A program made the position numbers and the translations under genes. From contig NC_092358.1 in assembly GCF_030848805.1 (NCBI RefSeq), forward strand, positions 9,898,433 to 9,962,432: DNA of 64,000 bases, given 5' to 3'. Position 1 is the stretch's first letter, and the number at the start of each line of letters is the position of its first letter. This DNA is from Temnothorax longispinosus (taxonomy: Eukaryota; Arthropoda; Insecta; Hymenoptera; Formicidae). The notes under the pieces were generated by a model. The model saw only the letters and a list, made by a program, of their open reading frames with translations. It was not told the origin of the DNA and made no database searches. Below are positions 47,100 through 57,669 of this stretch, in pieces.

Positions 47100-47693
47100 G
47101 GGCCAATTTCACCAACCACAGTTAGCTTAACCGACGGTTAAAGTTAACAGGATTGACCAATATAAATGAATCCACCCTGCTTTCTATTGGTCAATCCTGC
47201 TAACTTTAACCGTCGGTTAAGGGTCGACAGGAGTAACACTACCGACCTCTGTCGGGTTGCTTAGCTGCGAGTCCGTATTTTATTTATTATAAATTTTTTA
47301 AAAGCCAAAATGGAAAATCCGGCTCTGTACCAGCTTGCGGCTGATCTTACTGATTAAAACGAGCATAAGTGAAATGAGATTCGTTAATTAATTTGGCTAA
47401 AATTTGGGACAAGCCGTTCCTAAGCAGCTTTGCAGGCTTGCTTAGAGCTGCAAAGCTGCTTAGGAACGGCTTGTCCCAAATTTTAGCCAAATTAATTAAC
47501 GAATCTCATTTCACTTATGCTTGTTTTAATCAGTAAGATCAGCCGCAAGCTGGTACAGAGCCGGATTTTCCATTTTGGCTCTTGAAAAATTTATAATAAA
47601 TAAAATACGGACTCGCAGCTAAGCAACCCGACAGAGGTCGGTAGTGTTACTCCTGTCGACCCTTAAGCTAACTGTGGTTGGTGAAATTGGCTC
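47100..47693. mobile_element. MITE with TAA target duplication, interrupted
   Basis: The ends GGGCCAATTTCACCAACCAC and the inverse of GAGCCAATTTCACCAACCAC lie between TAA at 47097-47099 and 47694-47696, as in PIF/Harbinger-type elements. The core has inverted GATTGACCAAT/ATTGGTCAATC with CCAAT boxes. A second element sits at 47221-47662. Confidence 0.7.
47221..47662. mobile_element. 442-bp near-perfect palindrome, piggyBac-type MITE
   Basis: Flanked by TTAA at 47217-47220 and 47663-47666. The ends are GGGTCGACAGGAGTAACACT and its exact inverse. Arms of about 215 bp are nearly identical. It inserted into the right arm of the TAA-flanked MITE. Confidence 0.8.
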
Positions 47694-48001
47694 TAAAGAT
47701 GTGTTCGGCATATTGGATATACAAATATAGATATACGTCAGAAATGAACCAATGGCCGTGTCCAGCCGAACCTTTGCTTAGCGAAGCGAAAGGTAGCAAC
47801 TGAATGTGATTGTTCTTACCTTTGGATCCAACCAATTAAGATAAAATTTTATGGGCATTGAAAAGCAGAATGACAAGAAGAGCAGCAACAGTAGTTGTCG
47901 GATCTTGCGAGAGATGGCGAGCAATCGAAAAAAGGACAGATTTCATTTCGTTAGACAAAGACAGATATAGGGAAAACAAAATTAGAAAGGTTGACATTTG
48001 G

Positions 48002-48285
48002 GTGCGTTCAGCCGATACTCCAGGTTTGTTCGCGTCGCACGCCCCACCATGCTCCTACTCACTCCAACGCACTCCAAAAACTCATCTGCTCCAATCGCCA
48101 CCCTTTATCCGTGATCCAAGTGTCTCTGGTGTATATTGGAGTATGCGACGCGAACAAACCTTCCGCTAGCCTAGCAATCGTGAGCAGTCGCTCGTTTCCT
48201 CTCCTTTGACCCAAAGGAGAGGAAACGAGCGAAAACGAGCGACTGCTCACGATTGCTAGGCTAGCGGAGTATCGGCTGAACGCAC
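48002..48285. mobile_element. inverted-repeat MITE, interrupted
   Basis: The left end GTGCGTTCAGCCGATACTCC pairs with the right GGAGTATCGGCTGAACGCAC. Inner arms CTAGCCTAGCAATCGTGAGC are also inverted around a GAGGAAACGAGCG fold-back. Confidence 0.7.
48022..48161. mobile_element. 140-bp MITE nested in the previous element
   Basis: The ends AGGTTTGTTCGCGTCGCA and its inverse TGCGACGCGAACAAACCT have TCC directly repeated at 48019-48021 and 48162-48164. It splits the left arm of the host element. Confidence 0.7.
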
Positions 48286-48354
48286 TCATATCGACATCGA
48301 GGAAGTTCACTACAGGATCCCCTTAATTTGTCTTTTTTTTAATGCTTTTTTAAA

Positions 48355-50037
48355 ATGCCTTCGTGTAGTGTAACTGGATGCAGGAATAGAAGCGAGAATT
48401 CAAAAGAGAGAAAGATTCAATTTTTCACTTTTCCAAAGGACGAAGAAACTGTATTAAAATGGTTGCAAGCTGCCAACAAAAACAAAGTTAACCTAAAAAA
48501 CGGTACATTATTTTGAATACGTATAAATTATAATATTGAGGCATTTTTAATACTTTATTGAAATTCATTTTCGTAGCTCGCATATGCTCTATCCACTTCA
48601 CACCAAGCTGTTACAGACCAAAGCCAGCTCATTTAGCAAACTGCGAAAATTACTCGCCTAACAGATTACGTACACTAAATGATCATGCAATTCCAACAGA
48701 AAATTTACCACCATCCACCAAAATTTATGAGGTGAAGGAAAAAGGAGTACTGAAGAAAGAGCGCAATCAACAGAATATAATAAGTGAAAACAGCAGGTGC
48801 GTATTATTATATTATATAAAATGTTTCCTTATTGTAATATGTGAAGATTGCAATAAATTATATTTACAAGTAATTTCTTTTTTAACAGCTTCAGCGAGTT
48901 TGAGACCAATTTGATCGACACTTCAATGGAAATTAAAGCAGAACCATATTTTATGCAATCTCCACAAGAAAATGCTAGGTATGATTTTATGCGTGTTAAC
49001 AACTTCATTACTGTACAAGAGATTATTGCATGTTTTATATTTCCATCTTTTTATATATTTTAGTTTTATAAGTGCAAGTGACAAAACAATAGTAAATACA
49101 CAAAGTAATTCACAGACTGTTAAGTCCGAGCAGCTAAGGTAAACAAAATTAATTGTCTAATTATAAAATATTAAACTCAAAAATTATATATATCCTAGTA
49201 AACATCAAGTAATTTTCTGGCATGAAAATATTTTATTGCATATTGAAAAATTTTTAAAATAAATATTTTTTTAGCTTTTTCAGTGAGTTTGAGACCAATT
49301 TGATGGACACTTCAGTGGAAATTAAAATAGAACCATATTTTATGCAATCTCCACAAGAAAATGATAGGTATGATATGATTTTATTGATTTCATGCGTGTT
49401 AACAACTTCATTACTGTACAAGAGATTATTGCATGTTGTTTTATATTTCTATTTTTTTATATTTTTTAGTTTTACAAGTGCAAGTGACGAAACAATGATA
49501 AACGCACAAAGTAATTCACAGACTGTTATGTCTGAGGAGCTAAGGTAAACAAAATTAATTGTCTGTATGTTTATAATATATCAGACTTAAAAATATAGAT
49601 ATCCTAGTAAACTTCAAGTAATTTTCTCACAAAAATATTTTGCATATTGCATATTGCAAAATTTTTCAAATAAATAATATTTTTTTAGATATCAAGAAAT
49701 TCTAAATTTAAAAGAAAAACTAAAAGAAGCAAATAAAGAAATCGATTTACTTAAAAAAAAAGTAGAACGGTTAGAAAGAGAAAAAATAACAATTACGAAA
49801 CGTGTAATAAAAGAAAATGTCCATAATGTGCTTAAAAAGATATTCACTCCGAAACAAATTGACGTTTTAATAAGTAATGAAAAAAAAGTAAAATGGGGTC
49901 CTGAAGACATATCTGCTGCAATAACTTTAAGAAACATGAGCCGAGAAGCATATCGCTTTTTAAAAGAAAAAAACTACCCACTACCAGCATTATCCACACT
50001 TAGTAAGTGGAAAAGAAGGAGTTTTATCTCACATTGA
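48355..50037 (+). CDS. THAP-domain protein related to P-element transposase, truncated
   Basis: Putative DNA-binding protein. Exons: 48355-48502, 48577-48796, 48889-48978, 49064-49138, 49284-49367 (or from 49275), 49470-49544, 49689-50037; about 346 aa. Residues 1-90 form a C2CH THAP zinc finger: Cys4 and Cys9, then the ICSIHF pair encoded at the start of exon 2, with a later HAIPTENL box in place of AVPTIF. Exons 3-4 and 5-6 are a tandem duplication and encode two similar EFETNLxDTSxEIKxEPYF segments. Residues 231-275 look like a coiled coil. The C-terminus has the motif KWGPEDISAAITLRNMS-YPLPALSTLSKW, matching the helix-turn-helix region of P-element/THAP9 transposases. The catalytic RNase H-like domain is absent. 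It could be a domesticated gene or the remains of an element. Confidence 0.8.
48889..49660 (+). repeat. tandem duplication of two exons and their introns
   Basis: The block from about 48889 to 49270 (exons 3, 4 and introns) is repeated from about 49275 to 49660. Coding parts and the short intron between (GCGTGTTAACAACTTCATTA and following) are both conserved, so this was a genomic tandem duplication of roughly 385 bp. Confidence 0.85.
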
Positions 50038-50530
50038 AATTAATAAGAAATTAGTGTCTATTATGTAAAAGACAAACGTTTGTACAAAAAAGTTTCATTT
50101 ATGTATTGAAACCTGTAATACTAGCGTGTCATGTTTATTTTTACATATTAATTTGCTGTATACTTCAATAATAAGTTTCTTACTGAGCACAACTTCTCGT
50201 GTTATTAAAATAAAATGTTTATTATGTATTGACATTGCTGTATTTAAATAAACCTATCTTATATCCATAATATTTTTAAAGTTTCAGAAAATTATTTACT
50301 TTTTTGTCATATATCTATATATTGTTCAATTTATACTTCTTTTCTATTTATTTTAATATTTTTTTATACATAATTTTATCATTTTTTTTTTACTTAAAAT
50401 AGATTATATGAAATAAAATTGCATTATATATAGAACAGAAAAAGAATTTCAATCTGATTTAAAAAATGCGGTCTTAATTATATTTAATTCTATTTCCACT
50501 TCTTGACTATGTAGCTGAAGTTAACAATAA

Positions 50531-50578
<48 letters not shown>

Positions 50579-51694
50579 CTATTTGTCTCCTGCTTGTTCG
50601 AATACACTCATTGGTTATGAGAAGAATGTGCAAGAGCACATAACACATAACACCTCCTTCCACCATCATTATTATTTCCGGAAGAGCAGAAGGTTGATTG
50701 GCTGCAGAAAGATTGGGGTGGTTTCGAGTAAGTTTCGGAACACACCGATATTTCAAAAGTGTAAATCACACACATCCAAGGCTAGCGCTATAAATACTTT
50801 AAAGTGTTCGATAAACCAATCAGAATAAAGGAAAATCTACGCTTTAAATCATTTGCTTCCTCCAAGATTCTCAAAAAATTATCAGAGATATCAAGAAAAA
50901 TATTGATGAAGTTACTCGATTGAAATTCCGACAATCAAAATTTGCTACTCCTAATCCTCAATTCATTCAAGACATCTTTAATTTCAACTTTTTTTCTCGC
51001 AACTTTTTATTCTCGAGGAAAAAAGGATGGATAAAAGAAATAAAAAAATAGGAAAAGAGGATAAAAATTTTAAATGAAATAATGAGGTAGTCTGAAACTA
51101 TATGCGAAGCAATTGTATGTATGTACATACCTTTTTTTTTTAACTGTATCTCAAATATATTTTGTTTAAACAATCAGATGGATATTTTTCAACCAGAACA
51201 TTATTAGAGAATAAACCTTGCTTTTATTTCCTCTGTGACGTTTACATAAACATTACATTGTACTTTTAGGGTTGTTAACGTTCTTATACCTATAAGACTG
51301 CACATTCTTTTGTAACATTTGTATTGATTAAAGTGTAACAGTTTTCTTTCAATAATGTGTATCTTGATTGTGTACAAAAATTTAGAATTTATTTATTTTA
51401 CATTATCTTATTAATTTATTATTATGTATATTATTGCAAAATAAATACAACATAAAACAAATGTTTTCAAATTATGAAATAAATTTGAAAATGCGATATA
51501 TACGACTATGACTATTAGTCACATAAGTTTGTAGGAATAAACATTTACTATTTGAAGTTTTAAGCAAGATATGTTTAAAATATAAGTATTAAAATATATG
51601 TTATATTTCATAAAATGTATGTTATACAACTTTATAGTTAATTCTTTGCGCCCTTAAAAGAACATTGAAGTCGAGAATCTATGTCACAGCTACT
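50038..51694. other. convergent 3' regions of the THAP gene and BAF
   Basis: AT-rich and non-coding. A likely THAP-gene poly-A signal (AATAAA) is at 50209-50214. A TA microsatellite lies at 50535-50574. Confidence 0.5.
50535..50574. repeat. TA microsatellite
   Basis: Uninterrupted TA dinucleotide run. Confidence 0.9.
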
Positions 51695-53168
51695 TTACAA
51701 AAATTCTTCGCACCAATCGGTGAGACATTGGTAACAATCTGTTGACTGTTTCGAGTTCGCCGAGCATGCATCCTTCATCCATTCTTGAAATAACTCCTTA
51801 TTCTTCTTTAACACTAAGTACTGCCCTAGAACTACGTATGCCTATATAACAAAAGTCATAATCATTAACTCATGTTCAATAAAGAGGCTCATAAGAAATT
51901 GTATAATAATTAATCATACAAAATTGTGTATTATTCTCTTTTGGTTCAATTTAAATTTAAGGGGCTTTCCTAGTGTGACAGGGCCTAAAAATGAATGATT
52001 TTTAAAAGAAAAACGACAAAGCCAATTGATGAACAACTTTTCCCACATATTTTACTATATTTCAAGAGTGCATACAAATTTTTTCAAAATTTTATATCTG
52101 TTATTGAAGCCCGTACCAGCCATTTTTTTTGGAGCGCCGCGAAAAAACAGTGACCACGATTGCAGCCGTTGTAGTTATCTGAAACAAAAAAGCAAAAGGA
52201 TTCTTAATCTACTTGAGTGTGGCTATCGTCTGAAGGAGAATCATGAAAAAATATTGAAAATTTAAAAAATTATAGCTAAAAAACGTCTGCTAAAAAAGAC
52301 GAAAATAATTATAATCGCTATAATTTTGTTAATTTTCAATATTTTTTCATGATTCTGCTTCAGACGATAGCCACACTCAAGTAGATTAAGAATCCTTTTG
52401 CTTGTTTGTTTCAGATAACTACAACGGCTGCAATCGTGGTCACCGTTTTTTCGCGGCGCTCCAAAAAATGGCTGGCACGGGCTTTAATAACAGATATAAA
52501 ATTTTGAAAAAATTGGTATGCACTCTTGAAATATAGTAAAATATGTGGGAAAGTGGGAAAGGTTGTTCATCAATTGGCTTTGTCGTTTTCCTTTTAAAAA
52601 TCATTTATTTTAGGCCCTGTCACACTAGGGAAGCCCCTTAAGTAAATCAGAATAATTTTATAATAATTTTAATGCAATAATTTTATGTCCCTAAATAAGA
52701 ATTGTTATAAATATTGGACCAACTCTTTTGATTAAAATATAAGGTACTAAGAGCAACTTTGATCACTATTAAATTAATTGGTGATCAGTTCAATTGCTTA
52801 TATCAGTAGAATTGTTTATAGCAAGATTTCTCACCATGTAATTAATAACTTATCCAAAACACCGCAGATAAGACACTACTGGATAAAATAATTAGATCAA
52901 TCGGAGTTTGTTTGTAAAAGTCATTCTAAGCATGATAAAAAGACCTGTATTTTTATATCATGATTCTAAGAATGACTTCATGAATACGAAATATTTTAAG
53001 TCGAATTATAAATATACGCACAAGTGTATACAAATATATATTCACCTTATCAAAGCCTACGGATTCTAATCTCTTTCCAAGAACTTCCCCGACACCAGCG
53101 AGCTCAGTCACAGGCTTATCCCCCATCGGCTCGGCCACGAAGTTCCTGTGCTTCTGCGATGTACTCAT
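51695..53168 (-). CDS. BANF1: barrier-to-autointegration factor (BAF/BANF1)
   Basis: Small dimeric DNA-bridging protein that binds LEM-domain proteins and lamin and helps nuclear envelope reassembly. Minus-strand coding exons 53168-53046 and 51841-51695, joined in phase 0, give 89 aa, exactly the usual length. The N-terminus MSTSQKHRNFVAEPMGDKPV and the helix-hairpin-helix LAGVGEVLGKRLE are close to the vertebrate form. The C-terminal half has YVVLGQYLVLKK, the Cys residues and DWCEEFL. The ATG is six bases after an acceptor (exon begins at 53174), so a non-coding 5' exon exists, probably ending at 53452 before GTAATG. The 1.2-kb coding intron carries two MITEs. Confidence 0.96.
51961..52637. 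mobile_element. 677-bp palindromic piggyBac-type MITE in the BAF intron
   Basis: TTAA at 51957-51960 and 52638-52641. The ends GGGGCTTTCCTAGTGTGACA and the inverse of GGGGCTTCCCTAGTGTGACA lead into arms of over 300 bp that are nearly identical, turning at about 52290. It has no open frame of its own. Confidence 0.85.
52751..52925. mobile_element. 175-bp MITE with TAA target duplication
   Basis: TAA at 52748-52750 and 52926-52928. The ends GAGCAACTTTGATC and the inverse GAATGACTTTTACAAACAAA, with the CTCCGATTGAT subterminal, are related to the element at 54233-54570. Confidence 0.55.
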
Positions 53169-54232
53169 TTTGATCTGTGAAAACGAAAACTTTCATTTTC
53201 CAATCCGTCATTAAGCGAAGCGTTCAGTCTGCGTTAAGCAAGAAACCACTCTACCAATTCATCACTAATTGCACTGTTGCTTCATAACCTTAAAGCCAAC
53301 GAGTATCTGTTGTTTAACGTAATTTATGAAAACATTTCGCACAAAACTCGCCGGGAACAAACAAAATAGGTTGGAAAAGTGGGCAACAAACAATGGGCAA
53401 GCTTAACAATCAGAAATATAAAAACAAATTAAGACACGAATGACCCATTACCTGTGAGATTCTTCCTCGATTGTATATATCGCGACCGTCGCGGGGCGAA
53501 CCAAGTTTTGAGAGTGCCGAATTCAGAATACTTCGAACGCCGCTTCGTGCAGATAAGACGCAATCTAATCTACCGGAAATTATTCACAAATTTTTAATGT
53601 AATCGAAAACCGCTTCTTCGTCAATTCCACAGTATATAGATAAGACCAAGCGTCTCTCTGCTTACGCTGTGTCAACAGATTTGTCTTTACTCGTGTTTGT
53701 CGTTGATTCAAATTCCTACATTCCTAAAATTTCCTGCACTTGAAACGAGATAAATATACATTGCACGTTGGAGAAAGAGAAAGCGAAGATTCTAGATTCT
53801 ATAAGTGCAAAAAGTGCAGGAAACACGAACAGATCTTAATGCCCTCATCGAACGTGGAATAGATTATATCGAGTAGAGCGGAATATCAATTTTTTTTTGA
53901 CTCGTCACGTGGACGCGCGACGCTATTGAAAAAGCCAAAACTCGACCGTAATTTTTATTCTACATTTTTAGCGTTTCCACAGTCAAAATTATATCTGTAA
54001 AAATGAAACCTGTGCTTATTCTTGCAGATAGAAATTGTAAGCCAGATACACGTATAAACTTCATTTATTACCGCAGAAAAAAAAAGACAAAACGAGAAGT
54101 TAACCAGGATGCGATATTTGAAAAGAAAATTTTTTGCGATCTGAAATTTTTCAAAGCAACTTATTGTTAGACAGAGGCAGGATTATAAATGAATAAAACA
54201 CATTAAACGATATCTCAAACTTTAATCACTAA
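53169..54232. other. BAF promoter/5' UTR region and flank
   Basis: Holds the proposed non-coding BAF first exon (minus strand, ending at 53452) and its upstream sequence. No other gene seen. Confidence 0.5.
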
Positions 54233-54570
54233 GGGCGACTTCAATCAAACTCCCATTAACTTAATCATGGCAATTAATTTCAATCGGCAGAATTGCTTAA
54301 AACAATTTCTAACTGTGTATAGTTGGTTGTCACCAATCCAATCTTTTGTTTCACTTTAAAAAACAAAAATTTATAATAACTCTATGTTAATAAAATAGTG
54401 CGAGTATTCTATAATTCTTAACAGGGATAGAATAAAATAAACTTCTTTGTTGTTTAATGAAAAGAAAGATTAAATTAAGGACAACGAAAATTATACAGTT
54501 AGAAATCTTGCAGCAATATTCTGCAATCAATCATTTAATTAAATTAATCGGAGTTTGGTCAAAGTCACCC
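54233..54570. mobile_element. 338-bp MITE abutting the NDUFAF6 stop codon
   Basis: TAA at 54230-54232 and 54571-54573. The ends GGGCGACTTCAATCAAACTC and the inverse of the right end GGGTGACTTTGACCAAACTC are inverted, with CAATTAATT subterminal. TAA duplication and G-rich ends fit PIF/Harbinger. Its terminal base is the last base of the NDUFAF6 stop codon. Confidence 0.75.
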
Positions 54571-56082
54571 TAAGACCATATTTTTCTCCACAGTAACTGT
54601 AACGGGAGAATGCCGTTTCTTTTCTGTAGCGTCGGATGGAAAACGTCGAAATCTGCTTTCCTTAGTTTCTCTAAATAATTCTCCACACAGACTGTCGGTA
54701 GAAATATCACGTTGAGATCTTTCCCTGCCTTCTTTTTAAGCGACGTCGCCTAAAACGAAAGAAAGGTAATGTCGTGTAAGCCGAGAACTTTCCCAACTTT
54801 TTCAGCTAGATGCGAAAAGTATAAAACATGCAGACTGCAAGCCGAGGATGCAGATTGGCTTGTTACTAGTCAAACCCCAGACAAGAATGCTATTATCTAT
54901 TGTACCACTTTCAGATGCTGCTTAGCGCAAGACGCGACTTCGAGTACAGCGTCTTGAAATCCAGCGCTCGACTGTCCCTGAAAGATGGACTCGGAGGAGA
55001 CGCCGTTTTTCAGCAGAATATCCTGCGGCAATACCATTACTCGTTTCCGGGCGTTATACGGCACAGAACGTATCAAGGTGACCAGGCCGTACGCCCTGCC
55101 GAAGTGGCTGGCCGCGTGATCGGCGTTGACGCTCGCCGTGCCCTGTGCTTCTAATAACAAATAATAGATCGACGATGTGGTATAGTCGCAATACCTCTCG
55201 AGCGACTCCAGGTCCACGAATATCGAGCCGCTTAGTTTGTTCAAGCGAGCGTCAATCAAGCGCTTGAAGTAGCGTTTAGATAGCTTGTGCCGTTGAAGGA
55301 TCTGCAAGATGCAGAAGACCTCTGATATCCAGCAACAGTCATGCAAATGCGTATCGCAATGCGTTCTGTTCATCTACCCTGTGTAACTCCAACGCCACGG
55401 GACTCCTCGGCGGATTATCGTTATAAATTCCGTTCAGGGCGTCTGTCCAAAACTGTAATCGCATAGCGCCTATCCTACTGTCCCTCACTTGATCCTCCAC
55501 TTGTGCCACTTCGACATTAAATGCTCGTACAGCAAACGCCGTTGATTTAATACCACGTGGAAGCAATAGCGTGCACAGAAAGTTCTCATAATCGTTGTTC
55601 CTAGAAAGACAATATGTGTAAGCACAACTTTGAGTGAATCTTGTTGGAGTACCTTTCCCTAATACAGTTCCACAAATTTTTAGCACAATTACTCTGATGT
55701 ATTCTGCAAGAAATTTTTGTTTTATTCCACAGAAATGTAGAAGGTGCATTTAATTCCATCTCCATTCCTCAGGAAATTTTGAAAAACCTAAATTTATTTG
55801 GATATGTCAAGTCAACGCAACGTTATAATATCTAGGATATACCAACAATATTATATATTACATACTGGTTGTAAGAATATTGTAATATGTACTTATATGA
55901 TATAAATATGATTGTATAATTCTTGTTTATATTTGTGCAGCTCCGGTTTAACATAGCGAAGGCAAGTACCTAACCAGCTGCAAACAATACTCGATCGGAG
56001 TTTGTTTTTGCCTCGCACCACTCGTGTTCATACGTCGCAACTGCGATCGCACATTTTGCTCGATAATCGACAGTTTATTCAT
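54570..56082 (-). CDS. NDUFAF6: complex I assembly factor 6 (NDUFAF6, sicily homologue)
   Basis: Mitochondrial assembly factor for early complex I (ND1 module), related in fold to squalene/phytoene synthases but not thought to be an enzyme. Minus-strand exons: 56082-55970, 55600-55378, 55301-54909, 54749-54570, phases 2, 0, 0, giving 302 aa (human about 333). The start is the only ATG in frame before the EYCLQLVR motif, and its first 35 residues are basic and polar, fitting a targeting peptide. Conserved blocks: YCLQLVR-NNDYENFLCTLLLP, AFAVRAFNVEVAQV, IGAMRLQFW, DNPPRSPVALEL, DHAASHFGRAYGLVT, RSVPYNARKRVMVLPQDIL, DFDVFHPTLQKRNGILPL. The stop codon lies at a MITE junction. NDUFA12 starts 318 bp away on the other strand. 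Confidence 0.93.
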
Positions 56083-56400
56083 CCTTTTTAGTCTAAAAAT
56101 TTGTATTGAATCTAGCGATGTAAATAATCGCACGACGGGAATGACATCGAATAATAAAATTGTCTGTCGTGACGTAATATTTCGTTGCAATTCGCTACAA
56201 TTTTGAATAAAAACATTCGAGGTAACCTATAAACCATGTGTTCAAAATAATCAAGATTACTAAAGAGCACGCTTGACAACAAAATTACTCCAATATATTT
56301 TCTTGAAGTTCCTAGATTTAAATATTGGCGACACTACCGGATTGACCTTGCCTAACTTCACGCTTTACTCCACTTTACTGCTTTACTCGCAGAAGTAAAC
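56083..56400. promoter_or_regulatory. shared divergent promoter of NDUFAF6 and NDUFA12
   Basis: 318 bp between the two start codons must hold both 5' UTRs and core promoters. No TATA box is obvious. Confidence 0.6.
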
Positions 56401-56928
56401 ATGGCAAAGTTATTAGGGTTGGATAAAGTCGCAACGTTATTCCGCACGGTACGCGACCACGGTGGTATTATCGGCTCCATCAAAACATTGTTCAGGTTGT
56501 TATGCAGTCATACGGTTATATTAACGATACAGCGAATGTTTCAAAATATTACGGCTTTTCACTACTGCCAGCATTGTGTAACTCGGCTCTGCATTTGCTC
56601 CTTGAGCTTGTAACTTGTTCAAACTTTACTGTCATCGTGCTTTTGCATAAAGTATTTTGCAGCGTGTCAATTTGATCTCGCAAGTAACATTGTCAATACA
56701 AACTGATTTGACAGGGTGGATGAGCTGAAGAGCGGTACCCTGGTTGGAGAAGACAAATATGGAAATCGATATTATGAAAATAATATGTACTTCGTAGGTG
56801 AGTTATTAAGTATACTAATATGGCATAAATACGAATTCAAGATTTGTAAAAGCAACTCGATAATGTCACATGTATATAGACATTCATATTCATATTAGAG
56901 TTTATTCATACTCTATTACAAGTATGAA

Positions 56929-56991
<63 letters not shown>

Positions 56992-57344
56992 TTGTGTGTG
57001 TGTATGACATTAAATTGCTTTTACAAACCTTGAATACCTGAAAGCGTATGACGGCAAAACATACAAAGGATTAACATTGTGCTCATTCAATAATCTTAAC
57101 AGGACGTAACAGATGGGTGATATACGCAGAGAGAGTTGGACTTAATTATGACGGCTCGCAAGTCCCACCAGAATGGTTTGGTTGGTTGCACTACAAGACA
57201 GATTTGCCGCCGCACAAAGATCCGTCTCGTCCGAAGTACAAATGGATGTTGGATCATCAACAAAATATGAGTGGCACTAATCAAGCTTACATGCCCTACA
57301 GCACCACGAGACCAAAGATCGAACCTTGGCGGCCACCACAGTAA
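56401..57344 (+). CDS. NDUFA12: NADH dehydrogenase subunit A12 (NDUFA12, B17.2)
   Basis: Accessory subunit of mitochondrial complex I, on the matrix arm. Exons 56401-56495, 56715-56797, 57103-57344, phases 2 and 1, give 139 aa (human 145). Conserved features are the GGIIGSIKTLFR start region, GTLVGEDKYGNRYYEN, GRNRWVIYAE, DGSQVPPEWFGWLHYKTDLPP and MPYSTTRPKIEPW. Intron 2 contains an inverted repeat and a TA/TG microsatellite. Poly-A signals AATAAA follow at 57405-57410 and again about 20 bp later. Reading frame and length are normal. Confidence 0.95.
56843..57036. repeat. inverted repeat with TA/TG microsatellite core in NDUFA12 intron 2
   Basis: TTTGTAAAAGCAA at the left pairs with TTGCTTTTACAAA at the right, and ATGTCA and TATAGACATTCAT also pair. 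The centre is a TA run (56932-56980) followed by TG (56981-57003). Confidence 0.7.
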
Positions 57345-57669
57345 TAAACTTGGAACAGCAGTGAAACATAAAGAGTGAAGTAGTTAATTCATAAGTGATA
57401 GTGAAATAAAATATTATTCAATGTAAATAAAGTGACTATCAAGATAAAAAGATTGTAGGTATTTAAAGGGATGGTTTTTTGTCCTTTTTTCCCCGGTGGT
57501 TTGTGGCATGATAATGCGGTAATAAAATGAAATCTGATTTAGTAACTAAGCAATAACATTTAATTAATTTCCCAATTTGGAATATATAAGGAACAATGAA
57601 AGCGTCTATTTATACATTCTTTTTAAATATTTATTTGGATTTTATTGGACTAAGCCAATAAACACTGCA
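57345..57669. other. convergent 3' regions of NDUFA12 and FASTKD4
   Basis: 325 bp with the NDUFA12 poly-A signals; no gene. Confidence 0.6.

Larger units (their letters stand above)
46450..48354. other. DBR1-THAP intergenic interval, mostly nested MITEs
   Basis: DBR1 and the THAP gene are divergent. Most of this 1.9-kb gap consists of three nested palindromic element groups, listed separately, so little single-copy promoter sequence remains. Confidence 0.6.
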
